A DNA stretch of 64,000 nucleotides from Pueribacillus theae (lineage in GTDB: Bacteria; Bacillota; Bacilli; Bacillales; UBA6769). Below are positions 44,329 through 52,613 of the stretch, piece after piece. The notes under the pieces were generated by a model. The model searched no databases, was not told where the DNA came from, and was given only the letters and a program-made list of their open reading frames with translations. A program made the translations under genes and the position numbers. The stretch is taken from positions 53,348-117,347 of the forward strand of contig NZ_QCZG01000005.1 of the NCBI RefSeq assembly GCF_003097615.1, read 5' to 3'. How positions within the stretch are numbered: position 1 is the stretch's first letter; each line of letters starts with the position of its first letter.

Positions 44329-47300
44329 ATGCGTCCGATTGAACTTACAATCTCCGGATTACATAGTTTTAGAGAGAAACAAGTTATCAATTTTGAAACG
44401 TTAAGAGAAGTTGGCGTATTTGGGATTTTCGGATCGACAGGAAGCGGGAAATCTTCGATACTGGACGCCATGACACTCGCTCTTTATGGAAAAGTGGAAA
44501 GAGCAGCGAACAATACACAGGGGATTTTGAACCATGCGGAAAATACAGTTACTGTTTCCTTCACTTTTGAAATTGGAAAATCTGAAAGTGGCGGGCGCTA
44601 TCGAATTGAACGGACATATAAGCGCAGTGGAGATATCTCGGTTAGAACAAGTCTTTGCCGTTTTGTGGAGATTGGCGAAGAGGAAATCGTCCTTGCTGAT
44701 AAAGAACGTGAAGTAACAGCTAATGTCCAACAATTGCTTGGTTTAACCATTGATGATTTCACAAGGGCAGTCGTCTTGCCTCAAGGGAAATTTGCCGAAT
44801 TCCTTTCTTTAAAAGGGGCAGATCGACGGAAAATGTTGGAACGGCTCTTTCATTTGGAAATTTACGGCGAGAGGCTGAATAAACGCCTAAAAACAAAGCT
44901 TGAATCAGAAAGATCAAAGCTTAATGAAATTACCGCCTCACAGCTTGAATTAGGTGATGCGACTGCGGAAGATGTCAAAAGAGCAAAAGAAGAAGCGAAT
45001 AAAGCAGCGCAAAACTTTGCCGTAAAAAAAACGGAGATGGAGAACGCTGAAAAGATCTATCAAGCACAGAGCGAAATTTGGAAATTACAAATTGAGAAAC
45101 AACAAACCGAAGAAAAAAAGAAAGCATTAGAGCAAGAAGAGCAAGAGATTGATAAATTAAAAAGCGAACTCCATAAAGCCCAGGAGGCGGATCGATTAAA
45201 GCCTTATCTAACGGACTTGAATGAAGCTGAAAAGGCAGTATCAGATTGTGAAAAGGATTTGGATGAAATCAGGAAGGAGCTCTTACATACAAGGGAAGAA
45301 TTTGAAACGGCTAGAAAAGACTATGAAATAACCAAACAGAATCTTGATGAAATGATGCCGAAGCTCATTCAAAAAACGGAAACATTCAAATCGGCCATCG
45401 AACTTGAAAAACAGTGGAAAGAAAAGTCTTCTGAAATGGACAAGCTGAAAAAGTCCCTATTATCCATAAAAGAAGAATTGAAAACTGAAGAAAAAATATT
45501 GGCTTCCGCCCTTGGCGAATTAAAAAAAGCCATAGATTTGCAGGAAGCATTAGAAGTAGAATTAGACTCTTGCACTGTAACATCCGATGAAAGGCAATCG
45601 ATTCAAGATGCACTATATGACAAAAGGGCAATAGATGTTTTGAACGAAAAGGAAAAAGAAATTGGAGAAGAGTTGAAAACCTCCAAAAAACAATTTGAAG
45701 CAAAACAAAAAGCATACCAACGCAGCTCAGGCATGTTAAAACAACATCAAAAACAAGGCTTAGAATTGTTTCAATCAATAGAAACATTATACAACCAAGC
45801 GTCTGAATGTAAGAGGGCATGTGAAAGCTTTGAAAAAAAATTGGTGAAAGAAAAGGAAAAGGCTGAACAAAATTTAGATGATCTGAGGAAAGAGGAGCTG
45901 GCGAGAGAACTTCATGCTTCACTTCAAGTTGGCGATCCTTGTCCTGTTTGCGGTTCAATTAATCATCAAAAAAAATCGTTTGAAACGCATTCATCGAGTG
46001 ATACTGAAGTTGTTAAAGGGAAAATCGAAAAAATAACAACAGCCATTGAAGAAATAAAGACGAAGCATTATGAAATTGATCTTGCAAGAACGAAATCGAC
46101 GCAACAGATTGAAACACTTAGCGAACATCTGAATGAACAACCTTCGCTCTCTGAGTTTAAGCAGCAATCTTCCGAGTATTCCCTTGCTGAGTTGATTTCT
46201 GAGATAAACAATTTAAATCAAGACATCATCGAACAAGAGAATCGTTTGAGACATTTTGTAAGAAACAACAACCAATACGAACAAGAGCTTCTTAAATCAA
46301 AATCCGAATGGGAACAAAGTAACGAATTTCATCAAGAACTAGTAAGAAAAATGAAAGAAATAACGACAAAAAAGGAATACGCACTAGAAAGGTGGAAAGA
46401 AAAATACCCGCAAAAAAACCTCTCGGAAATTGAACAAGAACAAAAAAACATCAATGAAAGAGATAAGAAAGCGACAGAGTTGAAGTCCCGTTTGCAAGCC
46501 AGCATCCCTTACATTCAAAAAAGGCAAAAGACGATTGAACATACTAAAGAATTGCTCGGCAATTTAAAACTAAAGAAAGAAAGAGTTGAATCGGAAGTTC
46601 ACTACTTGGAAAAAGATGTAAACCAAATAAAAGCCCAAATTGCTCATATTACAAACGGACAACCGGCATCCCAACTGCTGTCAAAAGCGGAACAGCGGCT
46701 TATTGAGCTGAAACAAGCTGAAAAAGCAGCCTCTGAACGGTTTAAAATTAAAAACGAACAAAAGCAGGTGTTGGAAAATAAAGAAAATGTCAAGCAAGAA
46801 CGTTTAAAGCAAATATCCAAACATAAAGAAACCACTCAGAAACGCTGGGACGAACAAGTAACAACTTCTATTTTTGAGAGCAAAGAAGAATTGGAATCCG
46901 CTTTCGTTGGCAGCAATCAGCAAGAAGAATGGGAAGCAAGAATTGAATCATTTTTCGAAGCATTTCATGCTGTTACACACGATCTAACCCGGCTAAACAA
47001 CCAATTAAAAGACAATCAACTAACCGAACAAGAGTGGAAGAAGAGTGAAGATGATTTAAAGCAAAGCAAACAATTGTATAATGAAGCAATGGAGACGAAA
47101 TCACAGACGGAATATCATTATAAAAATGTAGAACAACGGCATAAACGGTTTATGGAACTAGAAACGATAAGAAAGAAAGCTCAAAAAACGGTTGAACAAT
47201 TAAGCAAGCTCGAAACCGTATTTCGCGGAAATGCGTTCGTTGAATTTATGGCTGAAGAGCAGCTTATGCAAGTGACAAGGGATGCTTCGGCCAGACTTGG

Positions 47301-47697
47301 AAATCTCACCCGCCAGCGCTATGCGATTGAAGTGAATTCCGATGGCGGCTTTGTTATACGCGACAATGCAAACGGCGGAGTGAAACGTCCTGTTTCCACA
47401 TTATCAGGTGGAGAAACTTTTTTAACATCGCTGGCCCTTGCCTTATCATTATCAGCAAACATTCAGCTTAGAGGCAAATATCCACTGGAATTCTTCTTCC
47501 TTGATGAAGGGTTCGGAACACTTGATCAGGAATTACTTGATACGGTTATTACATCTCTCGAGAAATTAAACATGGATAACCTTTCGATTGGCGTCATTAG
47601 CCATGTTCCAGAATTAAAAGCAAGGCTTGCAAGAAAACTCATCGTTCAGCCAGCTGAACCTTCCGGCAGAGGAAGCCGTATTTCGCTATCAACGTAA
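44329..47697 (+). CDS. sbcC: DNA repair exonuclease subunit SbcC (Rad50 family)
   Basis: This 1122-residue SMC-like ATPase has the Walker A FGSTGSGKSSILDAMTLALYG near residue 34, long coiled coils, the zinc hook CPVCGS near residue 538, and the C-terminal signature TLSGGETFLTSLALALSLS with Walker B FFLDEGFGTLD. It forms the SbcCD complex with sbcD and tethers DNA ends. The start ATG follows AAAGGGTGA. It is the last gene of this conserved repair block; the usual downstream synteny (hlpB, gerP) is not seen and an accessory region follows. Confidence 0.95.
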   Translation: MRPIELTISGLHSFREKQVINFETLREVGVFGIFGSTGSGKSSILDAMTLALYGKVERAANNTQGILNHAENTVTVSFTFEIGKSESGGRYRIERTYKRSGDISVRTSLCRFVEIGEEEIVLADKEREVTANVQQLLGLTIDDFTRAVVLPQGKFAEFLSLKGADRRKMLERLFHLEIYGERLNKRLKTKLESERSKLNEITASQLELGDATAEDVKRAKEEANKAAQNFAVKKTEMENAEKIYQAQSEIWKLQIEKQQTEEKKKALEQEEQEIDKLKSELHKAQEADRLKPYLTDLNEAEKAVSDCEKDLDEIRKELLHTREEFETARKDYEITKQNLDEMMPKLIQKTETFKSAIELEKQWKEKSSEMDKLKKSLLSIKEELKTEEKILASALGELKKAIDLQEALEVELDSCTVTSDERQSIQDALYDKRAIDVLNEKEKEIGEELKTSKKQFEAKQKAYQRSSGMLKQHQKQGLELFQSIETLYNQASECKRACESFEKKLVKEKEKAEQNLDDLRKEELARELHASLQVGDPCPVCGSINHQKKSFETHSSSDTEVVKGKIEKITTAIEEIKTKHYEIDLARTKSTQQIETLSEHLNEQPSLSEFKQQSSEYSLAELISEINNLNQDIIEQENRLRHFVRNNNQYEQELLKSKSEWEQSNEFHQELVRKMKEITTKKEYALERWKEKYPQKNLSEIEQEQKNINERDKKATELKSRLQASIPYIQKRQKTIEHTKELLGNLKLKKERVESEVHYLEKDVNQIKAQIAHITNGQPASQLLSKAEQRLIELKQAEKAASERFKIKNEQKQVLENKENVKQERLKQISKHKETTQKRWDEQVTTSIFESKEELESAFVGSNQQEEWEARIESFFEAFHAVTHDLTRLNNQLKDNQLTEQEWKKSEDDLKQSKQLYNEAMETKSQTEYHYKNVEQRHKRFMELETIRKKAQKTVEQLSKLETVFRGNAFVEFMAEEQLMQVTRDASARLGNLTRQRYAIEVNSDGGFVIRDNANGGVKRPVSTLSGGETFLTSLALALSLSANIQLRGKYPLEFFFLDEGFGTLDQELLDTVITSLEKLNMDNLSIGVISHVPELKARLARKLIVQPAEPSGRGSRISLST

Positions 47698-47705
47698 AAA
47701 TTCTT

Positions 47706-47879
47706 TTATGTGCGAGTTGGTCGTTTAACTAATTCCCCGCCGCAATTTGGACAAAGATTATTCATCGCAGAAGTGCAATCAGGACAAAATGTACACTCGT
47801 ATGAACATATGTAAGCTTCTGAATCCAAGTGAAGCGTTGTATCACACTTTTCGCAATTATCTCTCATTTCAAGAGCCAT
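47706..47879 (-). CDS. DUF1272 family small zinc-ribbon protein
   Basis: A 57-residue ORF is read leftward from ATG 47877-47879, behind GGGAGGGATATAGA, to TAA at 47706. It opens MALEMRDNCEKC and continues AYICSYECTFCPDC and NLCPNCGGELVKRP, the defining pattern of DUF1272 proteins. Eight cysteines in CxxC-type pairs could bind two zinc ions. The function is unknown; similar rubredoxin-like mini-proteins often take part in protein or nucleic-acid contacts. A hairpin at 47916-47935 lies in its leader. Confidence 0.88.
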   Translation of the reverse strand: MALEMRDNCEKCDTTLHLDSEAYICSYECTFCPDCTSAMNNLCPNCGGELVKRPTRT

Positions 47880-47915
47880 ATTCTATATCCCTCCCGTTAA
47901 AAGTTTAATAAACAC

Positions 47916-47935
47916 CACTCTCTTCATAGAGAGTG
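47916..47935. other. Perfect hairpin upstream of the DUF1272 gene
   Basis: CACTCTCT/AGAGAGTG with a four-base loop. Read leftward, its flanks (TACAAT, GGCTCACTC, GTGGTG) resemble the leader of the 21-codon ORF at 52322-52387, so it may be a degenerate copy of that leader. Confidence 0.4.
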
Positions 47936-48037
47936 AGCCGTTTCTATTGTATAAAGAGTAGTATATCATAGCTTTGAAATCAAGAGCTTCAAAAATAAAT
48001 CCCCAAAAAACTCTGAAGAATGGGAGGGATTTTGAAG

Positions 48038-48178
48038 ATGGAAATTATAATCGTAATTGCGGATGACAACCCGTTTATCCCGGGGCAACCTTCCGTAAGA
48101 CCACCGCTTCAAGATTTAGAGAATTCGAAGAAGTCTAAGTGGGGGAATCCGCAGATCGCCATTTCAATGGCGATGTAG
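48038..48178 (+). CDS. Putative small protein, 46 aa, unknown
   Basis: ATG 48038 follows GGGAGGG with usable spacing and opens a 46-codon ORF ending TAG at 48176. The product starts MEIIIVIADDNPFIPGQPS and then becomes polar, with SKKSKWGNPQIAISMAM at the C-terminus. There is no signal peptide or membrane span and I do not recognise it. It may be a real small protein or the 5' remnant of a larger gene, given the fragments just downstream. Confidence 0.35.
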   Translation: MEIIIVIADDNPFIPGQPSVRPPLQDLENSKKSKWGNPQIAISMAM

Positions 48179-48230
48179 TTCACTAAGCCTTGTAAGCCTT
48201 GATGTAATACAGTAAGCCCACTTTCTACTT

Positions 48231-48464
48231 CTAAGATTGGCTTTCTTGAAATTTTGTTTTCAAAAATTCCCTAGCTAATGTGAGAAAAGTATTCACGACA
48301 GGCGATTTTTCGTCTTTTCGCCATGCAAACGAAGTAGCAATTGTTGTAACAGGATTTAGTGAACGAAAAACAATTCCTTTACTCGGTTGTTGCATCGCTA
48401 AATCCGTCACTAATGAGACCCCCATTCCAGCAGCAACAAGAGTAAAAATCGTTGAGAATCCCAC
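48231..48464 (-). pseudogene. LysR-type regulator, C-terminal fragment
   Basis: Only the end of a LysR substrate-binding domain remains: TIFTLVAAGMGVSLVTDLAMQQ, then VFRSLNP, IATSFAWRKDEKSPVVNTFLTLAREFL. The DNA-binding domain and first half are absent. The start of the fragment abuts, on the opposite strand, a fragment of an acyl-CoA ligase near 48440-48460, which points to a deletion or recombination that fused two truncated genes. Confidence 0.75.
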
Positions 48465-48612
48465 TGAAGAGGACCTGCAAGCTTGGTGTCAAGAGCAAAT
48501 GGCGATTTATAAGGTGCCGATCATAGAAATCATAAAGGAACTACCGTTAACCACTACTGGGAAGGTAAAAAAAGAAGAATTAAAAAAGCTTTTGTCCAAA
48601 AATTTAAAATAA
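48436..48612 (+). pseudogene. Acyl-CoA ligase, C-terminal fragment
   Basis: The last 55 codons of an AMP-dependent ligase: EEDLQAWCQEQMAIYKVP, IIEIIKELPLTTTGKVKKEEL. The catalytic Lys segment is present but the adenylation domain is missing. It closely resembles the C-terminus of the intact ligase at 49134 (WCKENMAIYKVPVIKIIDELPLTATGKV shown as two parts: WCKENMAIYKVP and DELPLTATGKV), so it is probably the remnant of a tandem or related copy. A terminator follows at 48739. Confidence 0.78.
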
Positions 48613-48738
48613 ATATTTGATTAGCACGCATATCGGTGATGTATTGCTTTCTCTCCTTTTCTTATCTACATGGAATCAAGTATCGAGTATAATCGACCTG
48701 CTAGAATTGCTGAAAAAGCATTATTCGATAGGCTAAAA

Positions 48739-48778
48739 AACGGGGTGTACATTTTTTAATGAGACATCTCGTTTTTTA
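48739..48778 (+). terminator. Terminator after the ligase fragment
   Basis: AACGGGGTGT/ACATCTCGTT (eight Watson-Crick pairs plus G-U) with a 15-base loop is followed by TTTTTTATG. Confidence 0.6.
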
Positions 48779-49056
48779 TGAATCACTCAGGAATAATAGT
48801 ACTAGACTGTCTTTTCGGAATATTTTAGAATTGAACTAAGACCTGAGGGCGACCTTCTCATGCCCGATGGGATGAGAGAATTATGATGTTCAATGCAATC
48901 GCCTATCCATGATTCCTCCGTACTGGTTATGACAGGAATACTAGGGGATGGTAACTGGAGCCCATCTTGGAAAGCGATTACAACTGATTTCACAATTCAA
49001 TTAAAAGGGACATGGATGGCAATATCTATGAGTATCTTTTTTCAGAGAAAGGCTCA

Positions 49057-49098
49057 AAAAGCCAGAGACTTCTTGTAAATTGGCTTACTGGCTTTTAA
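49057..49098 (+). terminator. Terminator before the acyl-CoA ligase
   Basis: AAAAGCCAG/CTGGCTTTT is a nine-bp perfect stem with a 22-base loop and a T-rich end. It lies 36 bases before the ligase start, so the ligase should have a promoter close by or rely on readthrough. Confidence 0.6.
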
Positions 49099-49133
49099 TA
49101 ATATAAATAACTAAAAAGGAGAGCGTTTAACCG

Positions 49134-50852
49134 ATGAATGAACAACAATACCTTGAAAATTTACAAAGATTATGGGATAAAAATTGGCCAAGTGAACTGC
49201 CAAAAGAACCACATTATCCATTTGGTGAAATACTCATTACAGATTATCTCAGAAAGCGGGCAGAGTTAACACCCGACAAAGCATGCATTATTTATTACGG
49301 TTTAGAAGTTACATTTAAACAATTGGATGACTGGAGCAATCGTTTCGCTTCTTACCTTCTCTCTATAGGAGTAAAAAAAGGAGATCGAGTGGCGGTTTTT
49401 CTACCTAACTGCCCACAATTCCTCATTGCTTTCTATGGAATACTGAAAGCAGGCTGTGTTCATGTACCAGTCAATCCCATGTTTAAAGAACAAGAACTAC
49501 TCTATGAATTAAATGATGCCGGCGCAGAAATTATAGTAACGCTAGATCATTTATATTCACTGGTACAAAAAGTAAAAGCTCAAACGAGTCTAAGAGAAGT
49601 TGTGACGACGAGTCTGAAAGAATTTTTGCCGCAAAAACCAACAATACCATTGCATCATTCAATGCCGCTCCAACCGATCTCTTGTCCAGATACGACATCT
49701 TTCCTTTCGATAATAGAAAATTCGGATTACTCCTCTGGCCTGGGAGTTAATGTCAATCTGGATGATTTAGCCGCTCTTAACTATACAGGCGGCACGACGG
49801 GAATGCCTAAAGGCTGTGAACATACCCAGCGAAATATGTTATATACCGCAGCCTGCATTGCTACTTTTTCTTTTAGTTCTACGTCCTCAGAAGATCAGGT
49901 TGGGCTGAATTATTTACCTATTTTTTGGATTGCGGGTGAAAATAGCATTATTGGTCCCGTCTTTAAAGGCGTCACGCAAGTATTGCTTTATCGCTGGGAT
50001 GTAAAAGCTGTTCTAGAAGCCATTCAACGTTATAAATTAAGCGGCGTCGGCGGAGTTCTAGATAATATGATTGAATTAATGGAGTATCCTGAACTTGAAA
50101 AATATGATCTAAGTTCGATTCAAGCGACTTCTGTCAGTTCATTTGTTAAGAAGTTATCAATCGAGTACCGTCAACGATGGAAAACACTTACCGGAGTTAC
50201 AATGAAGGAATCTGCCTTCGGTATGACAGAAACTCACACGATGGATACATTTACAACGGGCTTACAAACTGATGACATGGACCTCAAAGCTCAACCTGTC
50301 TTTTGCGGATTGCCCATGCCTGGAACGAAGATTAAAATTGTCGATTTTGAATCGGGTGAGCTGCTACCCTTAGGACAAGAAGGGGAAATTGTTATTAAAA
50401 CACCATCTTTGCTAAAAGGGTACTGGAATAAACCTGAAGCGACAAAAAAATCCTTTAGCAACGGTTGGTTCCACACTGGAGATATCGGTGTCTTGGATGA
50501 AGAAGGGTTTCTGCATTATTTGGGACGCAGAAAAGAAATGTTAAAGGTCAATGGGATGAGTGTATTTCCATCCGAAATTGAAACAATTATGGGAAAAATG
50601 CCTGGTAGTGAAGGATGTGGAGTAGTTGGACAGGAAGACACTGAAAAAGGACAAATCCCAATTGCGTTTGTAAAGTTAAATGCAGATTATCAGGATAAAC
50701 TCAATGAGGAAAAAATATACCAATGGTGTAAAGAAAATATGGCGATCTATAAAGTTCCTGTTATAAAAATTATTGATGAATTGCCGTTAACAGCTACAGG
50801 GAAAGTGAGAAAAGTTGAATTAGAGAAAATGTTAGAAAAACAGTCTTTGTGA
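49134..50852 (+). CDS. AMP-dependent acyl-CoA ligase
   Basis: This 572-residue ANL-family enzyme has the phosphate loop NYTGGTTGMPKG, the motif ESAFGMTETHTMD, the hinge GWFHTGDIGVLDEEGFLHYL and the catalytic Lys in LTATGKVRKVEL. It activates a carboxylic acid to acyl-CoA. The start ATG follows AAGGAGAG with spacing near ten. The ligase sits beside an AraC regulator gene and, further on, an acyl-CoA dehydrogenase and carboxyltransferase. The set recalls the Bacillus yng genes for branched-chain acid breakdown (YngI-like ligase). The substrate is unproven. Confidence 0.9.
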   Translation: MNEQQYLENLQRLWDKNWPSELPKEPHYPFGEILITDYLRKRAELTPDKACIIYYGLEVTFKQLDDWSNRFASYLLSIGVKKGDRVAVFLPNCPQFLIAFYGILKAGCVHVPVNPMFKEQELLYELNDAGAEIIVTLDHLYSLVQKVKAQTSLREVVTTSLKEFLPQKPTIPLHHSMPLQPISCPDTTSFLSIIENSDYSSGLGVNVNLDDLAALNYTGGTTGMPKGCEHTQRNMLYTAACIATFSFSSTSSEDQVGLNYLPIFWIAGENSIIGPVFKGVTQVLLYRWDVKAVLEAIQRYKLSGVGGVLDNMIELMEYPELEKYDLSSIQATSVSSFVKKLSIEYRQRWKTLTGVTMKESAFGMTETHTMDTFTTGLQTDDMDLKAQPVFCGLPMPGTKIKIVDFESGELLPLGQEGEIVIKTPSLLKGYWNKPEATKKSFSNGWFHTGDIGVLDEEGFLHYLGRRKEMLKVNGMSVFPSEIETIMGKMPGSEGCGVVGQEDTEKGQIPIAFVKLNADYQDKLNEEKIYQWCKENMAIYKVPVIKIIDELPLTATGKVRKVELEKMLEKQSL

Positions 50853-50948
50853 AATAAGTGAAATATTCACAGTTTCTTATATATTTTAAAATAGTAACAA
50901 TCATTTAATTAGAGAAGATGAATTATCGTGATCAAGGAAGGGTGAGGT

Positions 50949-51743
50949 ATGGTGGGTGACCGATATTCAGATTTAGTCATTAATGAGGTAATCACATATA
51001 TACATGAACATATTTACGATCCGCTTCCTCTCTCACGATTGTCAAGTTACGCAGGTTATAGCCCGTACCATTTCACGCGTATTTTTAAAGAAAAAATCGG
51101 TCTCTCACCGCTCTATTATGTCTCGTCACTAAAGCTGGAGAAGGCGAAAGATTTATTGTTGCATACGAACTTCAGTGTTCGCGATATTGGAATGGAAATC
51201 GGTCAGCAAAGCTTAGGAACTTTCACTACTCGATTTACAAAACGGATAGGTGTCACGCCATCCAAATTTCGAAACTCGGCGCTTGAGGCGGGTGAACACT
51301 TCGATAAGTTACGAACAATAAACCATTGGTCTTTACCCTTACTTAAAACAAATCAAGATCTCATCGTAAAAGGAACTGTCAGTGCGGAAGTTCCTTTTCA
51401 GGGGATTATTTTAATTGGCTTATTTCCGAAACCGATTCCGGAAGGACTCCCTTTATACGGAACGTTGCTGTCTTCATTGGGGGATTTTTGCTTTACCGAT
51501 GTAAAACCGGGCATCTATTATATGATGGCAACATCAGTCTCTTGGGAAATGAAGGCGAAAGATTTTCTTCTGCCGTACACAACTTTACGTGCCAAATTGA
51601 AGGAACCAATCATCGTTAAGCCTTATTCCACGGTTCCTCATCAGCATGTTATACTTCGTAAGCCACGACTTGATGACCCTCCAATCCTTGTTTCTTTGCC
51701 ATTGTTGATGAATCGTTTCTTTAATCGCGTTGTTAAAAAATAG
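50949..51743 (+). CDS. AraC family transcriptional regulator with N-terminal HTH
   Basis: This 264-residue protein places the AraC helix-turn-helix pair at the N-terminus (about residues 10-110): YAGYSPYHFTRIFKEKIGLS, KAKDLLLHTNFSVRDIGMEI and FTTRFTKRIGVTPSKFR. The remaining 150 residues form an unidentified C-terminal domain with hydrophobic strands (GIILIGLFPKPIPEGLPLYG, PGIYYMMATSVSW). The DNA-binding-first order is typical of AraC members with a C-terminal sensor. Its neighbour is the acyl-CoA ligase on the same strand, a likely target, but the operator is not obvious. Confidence 0.85.
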   Translation: MVGDRYSDLVINEVITYIHEHIYDPLPLSRLSSYAGYSPYHFTRIFKEKIGLSPLYYVSSLKLEKAKDLLLHTNFSVRDIGMEIGQQSLGTFTTRFTKRIGVTPSKFRNSALEAGEHFDKLRTINHWSLPLLKTNQDLIVKGTVSAEVPFQGIILIGLFPKPIPEGLPLYGTLLSSLGDFCFTDVKPGIYYMMATSVSWEMKAKDFLLPYTTLRAKLKEPIIVKPYSTVPHQHVILRKPRLDDPPILVSLPLLMNRFFNRVVKK

Positions 51744-51821
51744 CAATCGATAAGAAATTTTCTCCTTTTTTCCATGCTACAATGAAGAAAATTTTAACTT
51801 TATTGAGGGAGGAATTTCATA

Positions 51822-52232
51822 GTGGGATTGCAAGCGAAACAAATTTACGTGAATTTACCGGTTAAAGATTTGGACAAAACAAAGAGCTTTTTTGGTGAAA
51901 TAGGTTTTGAATTTAATCCCCAATTTAGTGACGAGAATGCAGCATGTATGGTTGTTAATGAGAATATCTTTGTTATGTTGTTGACTGAAGAGTTTTTCAA
52001 AAATTTCACGGATAAGGAACTTTCCGATGCATCGAAAAGTATAGAAGGCATCGTAGCCCTATCATCTGACAGTAGAGAGCAAGTGGATGAAATCGTTAAT
52101 AAAGCGCTAGCCTTGGGTGGAACGCCCAGCTATGAGACGATCGAGCAAGGACCGATGTATTCACGGAGTTTCTATGATATTAACGGTCATATGTGGGAGT
52201 TTCTTTACATGGATGAAAGTGCCGTTCAATAA
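51822..52232 (+). CDS. VOC family protein (glyoxalase/bleomycin resistance-like)
   Basis: This 136-residue protein is read from GTG 51822 behind GGGAGGA. It shows two beta-alpha-beta-beta-beta modules: AKQIYVNLPVKDLDKTKSFF and the C-terminal GPMYSRSFYDINGHMWEFLYMD, whose Glu is the usual metal ligand. The middle contains a helix-rich SKSIEGIVALSSDSREQVDE. The protein is of the lactoylglutathione lyase-like branch; small soluble members act on thiol adducts or antibiotics, and no substrate is evident here. A terminator follows. Confidence 0.85.
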   Translation: MGLQAKQIYVNLPVKDLDKTKSFFGEIGFEFNPQFSDENAACMVVNENIFVMLLTEEFFKNFTDKELSDASKSIEGIVALSSDSREQVDEIVNKALALGGTPSYETIEQGPMYSRSFYDINGHMWEFLYMDESAVQ

Positions 52233-52266
52233 AATTAAAAAAATTTCAATTATTTGCTTTAATAAG

Positions 52267-52318
52267 AAATAGGCCTTTCCCTAAATTTTTCAGGCTCAAG
52301 GAAGGTCTATTTCTTTTT
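52267..52318 (+). terminator. Terminator after the VOC gene
   Basis: AAATAGGCCTTTCC pairs with GGAAGGTCTATTT (one mismatch) with a 19-base loop, followed by CTTTTTAT. Confidence 0.7.
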
Positions 52319-52321
52319 ATC

Positions 52322-52387
52322 TTAAGACAACATTGCCACAATTAAAATGCCAAATGTGAGCATCATCATTGGTTCGAATGTTGTCAT
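52322..52387 (-). CDS. 21-aa hydrophobic peptide resembling holin-like / type I toxin peptides
   Basis: A 21-codon ORF is read leftward from ATG 52385-52387 to TAA at 52322. The product begins MTTFEPMMMLTFGILIV and ends AMLS, much like the start of Firmicute holin-like toxins (M-x-x-x-E-x-(L/M)-M-(L/M)-M-(L/I)-x-FG...). An AAAGGGGGTG ribosome site lies just upstream and is buried in a hairpin (52394-52416), a translation control seen in type I toxin mRNAs. It is shorter than the known toxins and could be a remnant. No antisense RNA promoter was identified. Confidence 0.5.
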   Translation of the reverse strand: MTTFEPMMMLTFGILIVAMLS

Positions 52388-52393
52388 AAGCAT

Positions 52394-52416
52394 CACCCCC
52401 TTTCCAAAAGGGAGTG
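52394..52416 (-). promoter_or_regulatory. Hairpin masking the ribosome site of the 21-codon ORF
   Basis: CACTCCCTTT pairs with AAAGGGGGTG (nine of ten bp) across a three-base loop on the minus strand. The second arm is the Shine-Dalgarno of the short ORF. Confidence 0.55.
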
Positions 52417-52613
52417 AGCCAGACCATCTTTGAGTGAGCAGATTCCATTGTACAAGTCGCGCTCGCTTGAGGGTATTTTTGTTATCGATTGAGTTGGATG
52501 GCGTATCGAGCTTTTTCATATTCAGGAAGGAATTACGGCGATGATCAGGAACTAGATAGATAGGGTCTTAATGTTTTTGGTGTTTTGTATCAACGTAAAG
52601 ATAGGAGAATAGA

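Larger units (their letters stand above)
48613..49133. other. 521-base stretch without a supported gene
   Basis: It holds two terminator hairpins (48739-48778 and 49057-49098). Short opposing ORFs at 48802-48993 and 48893-49078 lack ribosome sites and recognisable motifs. It looks like decayed coding sequence between the broken ligase and the intact one. Confidence 0.5.

Noticed and set aside
48802..49078. Two opposing ORFs of about 60 codons
   Set aside because: No ribosome sites, no recognisable motifs, and each overlaps the other; most likely decayed sequence.
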